A stretch of DNA of 64,000 nucleotides from Hirsutella rhossiliensis (GCF_020360975.1 NW_025408671.1:2108001-2172000); one strand, 5' to 3'; shown: positions 18,035 through 30,682, numbered from the stretch's first letter. The notes: a model not told the origin generated them from the letters alone. Translations and numbers: made by a program.

Positions 18035-19887
18035 AGTTAGTACCCCTAGCTTCTAGCACCCCTTACTTCCGGCACCCTTTATAGCACTAAGGTAGGTATA
18101 TTCTAAACGTAATTAAAGCCGTATTTTAATATTGTAATAATTAAATTTAGTGTTTCTAGCTACTCTAGCTGCTAGCTATTATAAAGAGCTTTAAATCCTA
18201 TGTTTTAATTAGCTATAGCAGCTATAGCCGGCTTAAGTATATGCTCGAGCTATTTTTTTATCTTTATAACTTATTTAATCTATACGAACCGCCTATTAGG
18301 GTCCTAAGGGACCTTTTTTTATTTTTAAGGCCGTAAACGATATAATTAATGCTCTAGCTACTATATTCGAAGTTAGGAGGCTATACGCTGCTAATTTTAC
18401 TTATTAAGGCTATAGCTAACCTTACTAAAGAGTAGTCGGATCGTACGGTTAACTTAACCGCGGTTTTCTAGCCCTATAATAAAGCGACGGACTTCTTATA
18501 ATCGTTTAGGCGTTTTAAGGGCATTGTAAATAGCTAGGGTACTAGAATTCTTTCTTTTTAACGGCGTTAACGGCGTTAACGGCTATAGTAAGACGAATCG
18601 GCTTAGTAAGGGCTTTGCTATATTAACTAGCTATAGTCCTAACCTACGCTACCCGCCCTTAATATTCTTTTCGGTTAGACCGGCCTACCGGGCCTAATAA
18701 TATACTTAGAGGAAGGTAGCCTTACTAATTAGCGCTATATCGTCGAAAGATATAATTTTTTTAAGTTAACGTTAGTAGGTAGCCTTAATCGGCGAGAAAA
18801 CTAAGATATTAAGAGGTTAGAGGACGTAGGAGGAGTATACTAGTAGAAAAAGAAGATAAATACGATTCTTAAAGTATTTATATATAAAATCGTCGGTCTA
18901 ATAGCTCCCGTAGCTATTAATAATAAGGAGAACGTTCCCTTATAGGTAGCGCCTTATTTAAGGGATAAATACCTACTTAAGCTATTAAATAGTAATAGAA
19001 TCTCTTATCTAGCCCTTTAGGAAAGTAATAAAGTCCTAATCCTTTAAAAAATCAAGTTCGTTAGGGAACTATTACTATTAAAGGTCCTAGCCCTTAAAGA
19101 TTATAAGGGGGGTTAAGGCCTAGCCTATTATAGAGACGTATTCGACGATTATAGTCTAATAATATAATCTAAGCTACTTCTTAATAGCCTCCTTCTTCTC
19201 TAAGCTCCCTAGCACTAGCCTATTATAGCTAAGGCCCTCGAGGATGCTTATTTTATCTATATTAAAGCGTGATTCTAGTAGGATTACCTATATAGCCGGT
19301 AGCTTAAGTAATTAGAACTATTCCTTAATCCCGCTAATAAAAGCGCCGTTAATACGGGCAGAATTAAGAGATTTACCTTTAATCGTGCTAATCTCTAGGT
19401 TTTAGGCTAAAAAGCTCGAAACCTAGAGTTTTCTAAGCGGGCGGGGGTCTCTACTAGCTATAATAATACGGCCGGCGAATTCCCTAAGTTAATAATATAT
19501 CAGAGGTAGCCTAAGGGCCGCTTAGGTAAGAACCTATTTATAGAGGTGTTTTTCCTACTCTCGACTAAGCTTTTAAGATACCTCTTTTACCTCCTTTATA
19601 GGTAGGGCTCCTTTAAGACGCGTTTAAAGGGTTATTCTTAGAATACCCTATTTACGACTAGCTTAGAGCTAAGGTATACTATTATTAAAAGTATCGAGCG
19701 CTTCTTAGAGCTAGTTTTCGGTATATTTAGAAAGATAAGGTATCGCTAATTCGAATAATATTTATTTTATAATTATTAAATAGGAGATATACGAGAAAAC
19801 GTAGTTACGATATAGTAGGTAGTTAACGCGATAGTAATATAAGGAGGTGCCGGAAGTAAGGGGTGCTAGAAGCTAAGGGTACTAACT
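18035..19887 (-). mobile_element. Fot1/pogo-like DNA transposon, RIPped
   Basis: 1853 bp with ~40-bp terminal inverted repeats (AGTTAGTACCCCTAGCTTC at the left, its complement ending GGGTACTAACT at the right) and TA target duplications (18033-18034 and 19888-19889). The homologous gypsy site in G2 (around 53790) lacks it. The size, the AGT start and the TA target fit the fungal Fot1 branch of Tc1/mariner. Confidence 0.9.
18250..19740 (-). pseudogene. Fot1-like DDE transposase, RIPped
   Basis: Minus-strand translation through stops gives an N-terminal HTH-like basic region, then a catalytic-core pattern: an Asp-containing NIDK segment near 19260, LEGLSYNRLVLG, and IIVEYVSIIG...LTPLIIFKG (about 19150-19090), which is the hallmark block of pogo/Fot1 transposases. 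Stops are at CAG/TGG positions. It is inactive. Confidence 0.8.
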
Positions 19888-19889
19888 TA

Positions 19890-22027
19890 TTAGCTCGACT
19901 GTTTTCTATTCTTTTTTTATAGATTATTTTATAGTTAAATTCTAATAAATATTCGGCCTATTAAATCTATCGTCCGTTTAACTATTATATCGTTATAAAA
20001 TATAAGATATTCTTATAATCTATATAGACCTTAACTTTATATTTACTTTTAAGAAGGTAGTATTAAAATTCCTTAAAAGCTTAAATAATTATAAGGAATT
20101 CTTTATCGTAGATAAGGTAATTAAGTTCTACGCTATATAGCTTTTTTAAGTAGAATATAATTAGTTATAGTCTTCCTTTATTATCTTTTTATCCGATTTA
20201 TACTCTTAGAGTAAAGTTTAATATATTAGTTTTAAGTTCGATTTATTATTCTAGATTAAAGGTAGTTAAGACTAGTTTTTATATAATTATAGTCTTAATA
20301 TATTCGAAAGCTTCGTTAGCTTTATCGTCCTATATAAATTCTTTTTCCTTCTTTATTAAGTTATATAATAGTACTATAATCTTTCTAAAATCTTTAATAA
20401 ATTATTAGTAGTAATTTATAAATCCTAGGAAACTTTATATATCCTTAACGTTCTTTAGCGTTAGCTATTCTTTAACTAAGTTAATTTTATCTTATTATAT
20501 TTATATCTCTCTTAATAAGATCGTATATCTAAGGAAGTCTACTTCCTATATATAGAACTTACTTTTCTTTAGTTTAACTAGTAACTTTATATTTTAAAGT
20601 ATATAGAGTACCTTATAGACGTATTCCTTATATTCTTTTAAGGTATTTAAGAAGATTAAGATATTATCTAGGTATACTACTATAAAGATATTTAAGTATT
20701 CGTATAGGATATTATTAATTATCTATTAAAAGGTAGCTAGTATATTTATAAGTCTAAATAGTATTACTAGATATTCGAATAGTTTAAATTTCGTTCTAAA
20801 AGCTATTATCTATTTATATCCCTTTTTTATACGTATTAAGTTATAAGCGCCTTTAAGATTAAGGGCTATAAACTATCTTTTATTATATAGTTAATCTTAT
20901 AGTTTTAATATAAGTAGTAATAGTATTCGGTCCTTTATTATAATATCGTTTAAGCGTTTATAGTTAATAACTAATTATAGCTTACTATTTTTCTTTAAAA
21001 TAAATATAACTAGGTAGCCTACTTTAAATATTAATATTTATATATATCCTTTTTATAGATTCTTATTAAGATAGTCGTATAGCGTTTATAGTTACTTTTC
21101 GTTTAAGTTATAGATCTTATAAAACGTTACCGTTATTCTATTCTTAAGATAAATTTTATAGTCCTATTAGCTATATTTAGGTAACCCTATCTTAAGTTCT
21201 TCCTTAAAGAGTTTATTATATTTTTAGTATTCTTAGGGGATATTCTTTATTTTATCTTATAAGCTTTATTCCTTTTTTTAAGAGCTAGTTACTCTTAACT
21301 TAAGCTCTTTATTAATTTATTTAAGGTCTTTCCTTAAAGTAGTAATAACTCTTTAAATCTTTATATTATATCCTTTATTCTATTTATATTATATACTAGG
21401 TTATATAACTATATTAGTTAGTATATAGGTCTTATTAGTTGATTTTATTATATCTATTAGTTTAGTTACTATTTTCGATTATATTACTAAAGCCTATAAT
21501 AATTTACTTAAACGGTTATCCCTTTTATCTTATTTAGTAGCTAAATTATTATAAAATTTTACTTTCTTTTAAATCTATTAGTCTTAGAAACTTATATCTT
21601 TATTTTAATATAGCTAGCTAGTTCTTTAGTTTATTAATAGGTTGCTCTCTTATAGCTATAAAAGCCTTAATATAAAGTTATATTCTTTAATATCTATAAT
21701 ATTAAAGTTAACTTATTTATAGTAGCCCTAAATATTAATATTAAGGTAATTAATCTCTATATTAATAATTCTATTATTATAGTTAAAGGCCTCTCCTTTA
21801 ATATTTATAAGTTTATATAGATCTTTCTTATATCTTTATATAAGTTAGTAACGATTAATAACTTTAAGTAAAACGTAATTACCTATTATACTATAGTTTA
21901 AAAGTATATATATATATAATATCCCGCGATTTAAATATTTAATACTATTTAGTCTATATAGCTTACTATTACTATATATAAGGTTCTTAGATCTTATCGT
22001 ATTATATTAGTCTATAGCCCTTTTATA
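19890..22027 (-). pseudogene. gypsy G1 reverse transcriptase / RNase H region, RIPped
   Basis: On the minus strand the RT palm reads INNILYEYLNIFIVVYLDN followed by ILIF near 20715-20650. YLDN is the YLDD box with the second Asp changed by RIP. Upstream (higher coordinates) lie the RT fingers and, toward 22 kb, sequence expected to include protease, where I could not recognise an active site. Downstream is the RNase H/connection region up to 19890. Confidence 0.82.
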
Positions 22028-22032
22028 GATAG

Positions 22033-22322
22033 TATTAAGGAGAGAGAGTAGGCATAAGTAGCTATAGTTATGCTTAGTAGACTTAATAGTTATATATAAG
22101 GAAGCCTGCCGAAATAATATAACTCCCCTAGCCTAAGGACACTATATAGGCTTAACTTAGGTATAGGAACATCCTATTACCCTCTTTTAGCTAGCTATAT
22201 ATAGTCACTATACCTATATAAGCCCCTCCCTTGTCCTAATAGATAGACCAAGATATATATCACTAAATTCACCTTTCTATGCCCCTATTTCTTCCACTGT
22301 GCTCTTAAGCCACTGCTTAAGA
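22033..22322 (+). repeat. 5' LTR of C2
   Basis: Starts TATTAAGGAG (RIPped TGTTAAGGAG, which is intact in the 3' copy) and ends GCTTAAGA. Confidence 0.9.
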
Positions 22323-22336
22323 GTTATGAGCCCGGC
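22323..22336 (+). other. Primer-binding site of C2, Met-tRNA type
   Basis: GTTATGAGCCCGGC directly follows the 5' LTR and shares its first 13 bases with the C0 site. Confidence 0.8.
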
Positions 22337-22389
22337 CTGCACGGCTAGACCATCTTTTGCCCGCCGATATCACCTTTAAAGCTATTTAC

Positions 22390-25300
22390 GAGCTATTAAC
22401 GCCGTTATAACGTTTAAATTATAGTATTAAGGCAAGGAACCTAGCCATACTAAGGGGCACTACTAGAAACACACGAATTACACGAATTACGCATCCCTTA
22501 AAGAAGGATATTACTTATTAAGCTAGAACCCCTTATTTTCCTAAGATAACGTTAAAAGAAGCAAGAGGGGATAATTATATCGTAAGACTAAAGGAAAGCC
22601 TCGATTAGACCCTATAGATTAAGGGGATCAAATCGTAGGCCTAGACTTACGAGATTTAGGAATATACTGACCTAGACGGCATAAAGGAGCTTAAATAGCC
22701 CTAATAGCCGGACTAGGAGCAATTCATTATTAACCTTAGAGGGAGACCATCCTAACGAGAAGATAAAACCGAGGCTGCGTTCCTAGCGAGGCGAATAGGC
22801 TATAACGAACGATACTAGGATACAAAGGACTCCTTTCGCAACCTCGAGAAAAGGTTCTAGCTATAATTCGATCGCTATAAGGTCTAGCAGAAAGCCCTAA
22901 TCGTACTCGAAGAATTAATTAAGAAAACGATTAGTAAAGGGCTTTAGGGGACAACCCTAATATATAATAGCCTAAGAGAGAAAATCAGGGAATTAAAGAA
23001 GTAAGCCCTACCTTTAGGGGCAGAGGAGAAAAAGCTAATTTACGAGAGATACACGACCTCTATTAATAAAAGAGGCACGCGAGACTAGAAAGCATAGGCA
23101 AAATAGCTCGACTAAATTATTATAGATTCACGAGACCTTAAGGTCGATATACTTAACGATATAAGAATTAGATAGGACTTTCTTATAGCGGCAGACGAGT
23201 AGGACCTATATTAGTCTATAATAATAAGGGCTCTCGACCTCTATAACGAAAGACACGGCAAAGATTAACTTCCCCTAAGGAACCTAATCGCTAACTTTAA
23301 ATAAGAATATACCTATAGGAAGAAGTCGCAACCACCCGTAAAAAGGGGAAGCGCTAATCAAATCTCTAGGAAATTAAACACCTAAGCTAAATACGCTAGC
23401 TATAAGCAGCACGTTAATAGCTTAATAAGCTAGTAGGAAAATTGCTACTTACTACGGGTAATATATAATAAGAAGCCCCCAATAGGCTAGAAATACAGTG
23501 ATCTAGCTAAATAGAATATCGAAAAACGGCTAAAGGACCATCTAGACGAGAAAGCAAAATATATAGCCTGGACCCCTAATTCCCACCCTAAAGGAAGAGA
23601 ACTAGCAGATACTATTATTAGCAATAACGGGCTAGGAAAGACTATTAACACGGTCACTCTATCTAGGGTAAACATAGCTATTAAGGGAACGTCGTTACTT
23701 GCCGATAAATTAATATACGACTTAGGGGCCGATGTTAACCTCTTTAATAACCTAGGTTAGTTCTAGGAAGGAACCTTTAAATAGGGTTCTAACGACGAAG
23801 TCTAGGTTAGAGACTAAGCCTTTAGGGTATAAGGAACAGGAACAGCAGTTATCCCTATAATTAATAGTGGAAAGATAACCCTACTAGATGCCTACTTTAT
23901 CCTAGAAATACCGATAAGTGTCTTCTTAGCTAGGCTAGGGATAACGGCAGGGATATTCTAGAACCAGCTCCTAGGATACCTCTATTCGGAACCTACGAAG
24001 GAGGTTCGTATTAAACTAACCGACTTCGAAGGTTAATTCGTAATAGGAACACTCCCGCAGCATAAGCGGGTATTCGTAGTTATATAAGCGCCTAAGCCGC
24101 TAACTAGGGGGGTAGGTGACCTATAGCATCGCCGCCTTAGGCATCCTAGTCTAAAATCACTAGAGAAGCTATTAGAAGCCTGCCTAGGCACTAAGCTTTA
24201 AGGCCCTATAATATATAGCTATTAGATATGCGTAATAGGGAAAGCTAAGAGGGAAGTCTCGAAAAAAACACCATCCCTAAGGCCTAAAGGTCCGGGGGTA
24301 TAAGTTAGCTTCGACCTTCACCCTAGCCCTATAACAGCATAAAAACGGGTATTAGGGATATCTTTAATAACTTCGTAGCGTTACTTAAGACCTAGTATAG
24401 AGTTAAAATAACTATATTAGTTACTAACGGGGAAAGGGCTCTTTTAATAATAGAACAAATAGATTATATAACTAATAGAGGGATACGAGTTATATAGTTA
24501 GCCCCTTTAACGCCTACGCAAAACGGTTACGTAGAGAGATTAGGGGCAATAGTAAAGGAAAAAGCAAGGGTTATAAGGCTTAACTTAAAGCTTCTAGAAG
24601 AGCTATGGCCAGAGATATACCGTATAGCGGTATACCTGCTTAATATAACACCCTTCGAATCATATGATTATAGCTAGCAGAGCCTATACGAGCGTTAGTA
24701 GACCTAGATAAAAGAAAATAATCTACTATATCACTACATTAAAGATATTAAACTAGACATTATACATTTAAGGGTCTTTAGCTATATAGCGTTCCTAATA
24801 ACAATTACGGCATTAGAATACATTAAGTTATATAAGACGCAATTACCCCTTAAGCAGAGAGCTTATATCGGCTACCTAGTAGGCTATAGGTCTACTTAAC
24901 AATACGTCGTATAGATACCGTTAATTAGATAGAACAAACTAATAGTATTAGCTAATATATAGTTTAACGAGTCTATAAGCTACGATATAAAAAGAGAAGA
25001 GTAAGCCTAGCTAGTCTAAATATATAGCTACGATATCCTTAGAGATATAGCCGCAACCAACGTTATAGATAGCGGGGAACCCGAAACCTTTAGGGTACTA
25101 AGTTTATCCGACGATAATACGGATAACGGTTAGACGCCGGAAGAAGCAATTACCCTCCTACGGGACCCATTGCCCCTATACACTCCGGAAGATCAGGGAT
25201 TAAAGACGCCCTTATAGGGATCATATAGATATATATATCTTTCCCCTCCGGAAATAGTAGGCCTAGGGATAGAGATTTCAACGTCACCCCTTCTACCTAA

Positions 25301-27340
25301 CACTGTATTTAACACGGAGTTACTAAGCTCTATGCCTCCTACGCCCGCAATAGACACTATAGCTAGCAACCCCTCCTATATCTCGTTAGGGAGACAGCTT
25401 AAAGATGCGATACCTATATTAATCGACTCGTCTCCTTAAGACGAACGCAATAATATACCTCTTAACCTAGGGGGTAAAGGAACGATTATAGTATGGGTTT
25501 AAGAAGATAACCCCTAGTCCGAACCCCGCACCCTTAACCTAGCGGTTAGTAGGGCCGGCTTAAGGACATTATAAACATAAGAATAACGTAGATAAAAGGA
25601 TACGTTATAAGGGATTAACCTAAGCAACGTTATTAAAGGAAAACGGGCTCGTAGGCCTAAGAAATCCCTTATTAATAATATTATCGTAAAGGCAAGTAAG
25701 CATAAGCTTTACGTTAAAGATATACCGCCTCCCCCTACCTCCTTTAACGCGGCAATAGCTTTAGAATTCGCACACGAGTAGAAGGAAGCTATAGACCGCG
25801 AAATAGAGGAAAACCTAGCAAGGGGCATATAGAAGACTATCCTAAAAGCTGTTATTAAATAGAAAGGTCACTTCCTAATCCCCTTACGTTAGGTCTTTGC
25901 ATATAAGACCGATAAATAGGGGTATATTACACGCTTTAAAGCACGCATTATAGTTCGTAGAGACCTATAACCCGAAGGTAACGAGGATATATATACAGCC
26001 ACCCTACGAGCACGAATATTTCGACTACTAATAGCCTTCTGCTGCCTCGAGGACTTCGAGACGGAACAATACGACGTAAAAACAGCATTTCTATACGCAA
26101 TCCTACGCTAAGAAGTCTATTGCCAGCCTCTACCGGGATTCTTAATGCCTAGGCTATGCCTAAAGCTATTAAAAGCACTATACGGGCTCCGTATCTCTCT
26201 AAAGCTATAGTTTAAAGAGATATCTAGTTTCTTTACTAAACTAGGAGCCTAGCAGCTAGTAGAAGACGCCTATGTACTAGTCTATAAGGGCGTTATTATC
26301 TTTATCTTCGTAGATAACATCGTTATAATATATCCGAAAAGGCAAAAACAAGATTAGGAAGAGCTATATAAGGCTATTACGAAGAAATACACCGTCACGT
26401 ATATAGGAGAGCTACGCTGGTTCCTTGGCATCGAGATTATTAGGGATAGGGATCTTAAGAAGATATAGCTCTCGTAAGCTTCCTATATCTCTAAGACCGC
26501 GAAGAAATATTATATCCTTAATAATAATATCCTTCGGGAGCCTAAGATCCCGCTAACAATAGAAGAGCTCGTCCCCTACGAAAAGCAGGCCTTAAAGGAA
26601 GAGATATACGAATATCTCTCTCTAATTAGGTCGCTTATTTATCCAGCAATTTACACTAGGCCAGATATCGCATTTGCAGCCGGAAAGCTAGCCCAATACA
26701 ATTACAACCCCGGGCCGCGCTATAGGCACGAAGCACGCAAGTGCCTAGCTTACCTCTATCACACGAGAAACCGCTGTATCTGCTTTACGGCGACAAACCT
26801 AATAAGGCGGCTAATATATGCATCCGACTCCTTATACGCCGATGACCTAGAGACTAGGAAGTCCTTATAAGGATACGTATTCCTACTCCTTGGTAGGCCA
26901 ATTAACTAAAAAGCTACTAAGCAAGCTACTATAACAACGTCCTCTATAGAAGCTAAATTATTAGCACTCTTATAGACAGCCAAGGAACAGGTGGCATTTA
27001 GCCGACTAATTAAGGAGCTTAGCATTAGTGTTAAAGGGACCATAGAGCTCTAGTATAATAACCTTTAGACTATTAGGCTTCTAACTAAATTAAGCGCGAA
27101 GCTTAAGACGAACCTTAAGCACGTTAACGTTTATAAATACTAGCTTCGTTAGGAGGTGTAGTAAGATCGGATATAAGTTAGCTAGATCGCATTAGCAGAC
27201 AACCTAGCTAATAGCATAACGAAGGCGCTTATATACTAGAAGCATTAGAGCTTTATTAAGCAACTAGGACTAGTAATATGGCCGGAAGATATATTAAGAG
27301 ATAATATACCTAACTACCGTATTAAGGCGTAATATCTCCC
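22390..27340 (+). pseudogene. C2 Gag-Pol polyprotein, RIPped
   Basis: One plus-strand frame pattern runs from gag (about 22480-23500) to protease (LIYDLGADVNLF at about 23711-23746; the DSG triad now reads DLG), integrase (RLRHPSLKSLEKLLEA at about 24130; a TNGERALL segment; NGYVERLGAIVKE near 24520-24560), RT (DVKTAFLYAILR near 26075; VDNIVII near 26310, the VDD box with Asp to Asn; LRWFLGIEI near 26413) and RNase H (YASDSLYADD near 26815; SSIEAKLLAL near 26940). Stops fall at former CAG, CAA or TGG codons. The order gives Ty1/copia. Confidence 0.85.
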
Positions 27341-27744
27341 TACTATAGCGAACTCGATAATCGCCGGATCCCAATAATAAGAGCACTACTATATACACTA
27401 AGATTAGGGGATTCTAACGGCGTAGTTAGATCTTAATTTAGTTAAGAAACCATAAAGATCTAGGGGGTAGAAGTTAGCCCTATTTACTACTAAGAAGTAA
27501 AGCTATTACTAGACTACCCCTTAATTAGCATAATACTATAGCGCTTAAACTCACGATAATCGCGATAGCTTTACTAAATTAAGACTAATTAATATAAGGA
27601 ATATATTATTAGAAAGCCTACCTTTAGGATTACTTTTATCCTAAAAAACAACGTCGCCGGCAAAGGTACTACGGTACCTAGGCCACCTAAAGGGATGCCC
27701 CGCCATGCCCCCCTCCTTATAAGGAAGGTTATAAATATAACTTA

Positions 27745-27815
27745 TAACTACTAGTTAAACGGTAAGAGCAGGTTATATAACCCTATTAATCGTAAGTTCG
27801 ACTCCCCCTAGGGCG
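27745..27815 (+). ncRNA. tRNA-like unit with A and B boxes (probably not functional)
   Basis: TAGTTAAACGG (27752-27762) fits the pol III A box TRGYNNARNNG exactly. AGTTCGACTCC (27795-27805) fits the B box at 10 of 11 positions, and the 43-base spacing is that of a tRNA. Acceptor-stem pairing is poor. The words AGAGCAGGTT and the 12-base end recur just downstream, suggesting a captured and rearranged tRNA piece. Confidence 0.5.
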
Positions 27816-27848
27816 GAAGAGCAGGTTGTGTGACTACGCCCTAGGGGG
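27804..27848 (+). repeat. 12-bp perfect inverted repeat in C2
   Basis: CCCCCTAGGGCG (27804-27815) and CGCCCTAGGGGG (27837-27848), loop of 21 bases. Confidence 0.85.
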
Positions 27849-27871
27849 GGCGCGGTCAACGAACTTAGGGG

Positions 27872-27926
27872 CCCGAGGAGATAGGATATACGGAGGAGGG
27901 TTCTCCTTACATCCTATCCTCTCGGG
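27872..27926 (+). repeat. 16-bp inverted repeat in C2 (two mismatches)
   Basis: CCCGAGGAGATAGGAT (27872-27887) pairs with ATCCTATCCTCTCGGG (27911-27926) except for an AG/GA swap; loop of 23 bases. Confidence 0.8.
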
Positions 27927-28124
27927 TCCCGGCTTTTGCCTTTTGCTGCATTTACTTTCCCTTTTTTATAGGATATAATTAGGAGCCTCCCCTATTTTTA
28001 GACAACCTCCTTAAACAGACAATAAAGCAGCCGAATTCAATATCGGAATAACCTTATATTTATTAGACCGAACCCTCCTCTACCTATTGCCCTACTATCT
28101 AGAAGCTAGCGTGATAAGGGGGTG

Positions 28125-28414
28125 TGTTAAGGAGAGAGAGTAGGCATAAGTAGCTATAGTTATGCTTAGTAGACCTAATAGTTATATACAAAGAAGCCTG
28201 CCTAAATAATATAACTCCCCTAGCCTAAGGATACTATATAGGCTTAACTTAGGTATAGGAACATCCTATTGCCCTCTTTTAGCTAGCTATATATGGTCAC
28301 TATACCTATATAAGCCCCTCCCTTATCCTAATAGATAGACTAAGACATACATTACTAAATTCACCTTTCTATGCCCCTATTTCTTCTACTATGCTCTTAA
28401 GCCACTGCTTAAGA
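28125..28414 (+). repeat. 3' LTR of C2
   Basis: Starts TGTTAAGGAG after the polypurine tract and ends GCTTAAGA. It differs from the 5' LTR mainly by C/T and G/A changes. Confidence 0.9.
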
Positions 28415-28419
28415 GATAG

Positions 28420-28777
28420 CGTACCTTATTTTTTACTTAGTCCTTATTTATTTTATTTAGGTATTCTTCTTTAATTTATTATTAATATTATTTCTTTATA
28501 TTTTTACTATATAGTATTATATTAAGGCTTAAGAGACTAATTTCTTATAGTTAATTAAAGATTTCTTATTTCTTAACGCTATATTATTTATATTATACTA
28601 CTTTATAGTTAATTATATACTATACTTTATAATTCTATTTATTTTTATACTAAAGGTTAAGTTTTTATTTAGCGTCTTTTTATTTTTTATATAGTATTTC
28701 TATATTAATTCTTCCTTAGTTAAATATAGCTTATAGCCTTTATATATATTACTAATAATCTTTTAGTATACTATTAT
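28420..28777 (-). other. G1 internal segment between C2 and C3
   Basis: Gypsy sequence, homologous to about 55940-56300 and 61410-61770, lying between the RT/protease part and gag. No motif readable after RIP. Confidence 0.75.
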
Positions 28778-29262
28778 TGTCGCGAAGCGTGGCCTGATTT
28801 CGCAGTTCTCGGAGATATCCCTTAGCACGAGGGACCAAGGAAGCTGAAAAACACCCGGTATAGAAGAAGGAAGAAGGAGCTAAAAAGAGGTGCAGAAAGG
28901 AGGGTGGGGGCATGAGGGGAAGCAGAAGTGGCGACGGCTTCCTATAGAGGTAGCGAGAGATAAGACGGATGTGCCGGCAACGGCTAGAAAGGAGGGGAAA
29001 AACCGGCAAAAAGCTCGGTAGTCGAAAGGACATTAGTAGCTTCTTTAAGTAGGATCTTCTTTATTAATTAAGATGCTAGAAGGGTATAAAGAGGGGCGTT
29101 AGATAGAGGAAAGAAGGACAATTAAGGCAATATAATAATCACTCCCTACCGCAATTGCTGCTCCCGCAAGAATCAAATCCCTCTGCCCTGCCTATCCGAC
29201 CCCTTACTTCTAATTTTACCTTCGTGCATTTTTATGCACTTCTCGCATCTCTCTACGCGAGA
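28778..29262 (+). repeat. 5' LTR of C3
   Basis: 485 bp, starts TGTCGCGAAGCGTGGC and ends CTCTACGCGAGA. Open frames within it (for example on the minus strand at 28752-29033) are not genes. Confidence 0.92.
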
Positions 29263-29276
29263 GTTATAAGCCCGGG
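29263..29276 (+). other. Primer-binding site of C3, Met-tRNA type with RIP change
   Basis: GTTATAAGCCCGGG is the C0 site GTTATGAGCCCGGG with one G to A transition. Confidence 0.78.
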
Positions 29277-29404
29277 AGGAATAGTATTCCTATACCTTCC
29301 GGCTGCTATAAAAGGCACCCTTCTTGCATCCCTCGTAGCTCCCTTTTACCCCTCTTACTAGAAAAGCCGATTTTTAACCGACTTTTCTGCCCCCTCTTTC
29401 CGCA

Positions 29405-30676
29405 ACGATAATAAAAATCGACTCCTCTACCGTCCCTACGGTCCGTAGGACGATTCTTGCAGAGCCCTAAGATTGGGATAAGTGGGTAAAGGAGCTACGG
29501 GCTCGTGTAGACAGAACTATCCACAATTTAGTCTTCTCTAATAAGCAGGACCCTCTCGAGCCCCCTCTTCGTCCTAGGGCAACGGACTTTGCAGAGGGAG
29601 CTACCCTCTTCTCTAAGCTAACCTCTGCATAACAGAGAGCTTTTTCTGCTGCCTTAGGCGACTACGAGAGTCACCGAAAGGAATACCTTTACGAGACGAA
29701 GTTGCTAACGGCTGCTCGTACGGCGATAACGGAATCCGTTAGTGCCGTAAAGCTAATCTCTCTTCGAGAGGAAGAGACTCCTAGGCAGTGGCTTTTAAAG
29801 CTCGAGACCTTAACAGCTCCCTTAAGAGGTTATATAACTAACCGTATTAGGAAGACCTATACGGCCCACCTAGGAGCCTTTTCTGCTAGGAACCTACTAG
29901 CTTCTTCGTGGCTAGCTAAGTAGGAAGAAATCCTCGAGGAAGCTAACTAATACTTCCTTATAGAAGCTCTTTCCGGCTAGTGGCTACGGGATATATCTCT
30001 GCTAATAAAGCCTATTAGTAACGGTTACTCGACTATCTTTCGAGAAGCTAGCCGGGAACTAGACGAAGAGGCTGCTAGAGTGCAACAATAAGCAGTCTTG
30101 TTCCTTCGTGGCCAGCACTCGACCTAGACGGCTCGACCTGCTGCCCCTGCAGCTGCTGTAGCCCCTGCTGCTGCGGCTCCCGCTGCTGCTGCTGCGGCTG
30201 TTGCCCCTCCGGCTCTACTACCCTCGAGAGCCTTAACACCGTCTTTAACGGCTGCCCCGGTCCCGGCCCCGGCTTCGCATCTTGCTCCGGGCCCGGCACC
30301 GGTCCCGTCTATTAGACCGGCCCGACTAGTCCCCTAATAGACCTTTTAGTCCGTTAGTCGAAAAATTAGGGAACTAGTCGAAATCGAACCTCTTCGTTAA
30401 TATTAGCAATAAGGGGTAAAAAGGGGGGGTTTTTAAGCAGACCTTCCGGACCGGGACGAGGATTCCTCGAAGAGACAACGTACGAGAAGGAATCGACCTA
30501 CCTGCTAAGCATGCAAAAAGCCCTATCGGCTAGAAGACTGCTAGTAGGTCTTCGAGGAAAACCGACCTAAAGGAATCAACCCTTTAAAGAGGCTACGAGA
30601 AATAGTATAACAGTCTCTTAAAGAGGACCCCTCGTTGCAGAAGAAGATAGACGAGATTCGGGTTGCTAAGAAATAG
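29405..30676 (+). pseudogene. C3 Gag, RIPped
   Basis: Plus-strand reading through stops aligns with the C0 gag: PTVRRTILAEP then DWDKWVKELRARVDRTIH near the start, a KLLTAARTAITESVSAVKL block at about 29700-29758, an Ala/Pro-rich expansion (about 30130-30310) absent from C0, a degenerate zinc knuckle (CACKK region near 30505-30545, Tyr in place of the expected His) and a Lys-rich end. An open stretch survives at 29702-29923. It ends at TAG 30674-30676 at the position of the C0 gag stop. Confidence 0.82.
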
Positions 30677-30682
30677 CAACTA
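30674..30682 (+). promoter_or_regulatory. Gag stop of C3 in CARYYA context (UAG CAA CUA)
   Basis: TAG followed by CAACTA fits CARYYA, as in C0 (CAACCA). The downstream protease is in the same frame. Because C3 is RIPped, a TAG could have arisen from CAG or TGG, but its position matches the C0 stop. Confidence 0.6.

Larger units (their letters stand above)
27341..28124 (+). other. C2 3' noncoding module with tRNA-like box and hairpins
   Basis: About 780 bases lie between RNase H and the 3' LTR, longer than needed for a UTR. It contains a pol III promoter-like unit (27745-27815), a 12-bp perfect hairpin (27804-27848), a 16-bp near-perfect hairpin (27872-27926) and the polypurine tract AAGGGGGGTG at about 28115-28124. 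Confidence 0.7.
22033..28414 (+). mobile_element. Ty1/copia element C2, partly RIPped
   Basis: 6382 bp flanked by GATAG (22028-22032 and 28415-28419). LTRs are 290 bp each (22033-22322 and 28125-28414). The uninterrupted gypsy site is seen at 61406. The element is RIPped but keeps some CpA and TpG, so it is less mutated than its gypsy host. Confidence 0.93.

Noticed and set aside
23487..23675. 62-codon minus-strand frame
   Set aside because: Antisense shadow within C2 gag.
28752..29033. 93-codon minus-strand frame, repeated at 34685-34918
   Set aside because: It lies inside the C3 LTRs, opposite to the element's direction; the repetition is due to the LTR duplication, not to a gene.
30075..30299. 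74-codon Gln/Pro-rich frame on the minus strand
   Set aside because: It is the complement of the Ala/Pro-rich expansion in C3 gag (GCT/GCC repeats).
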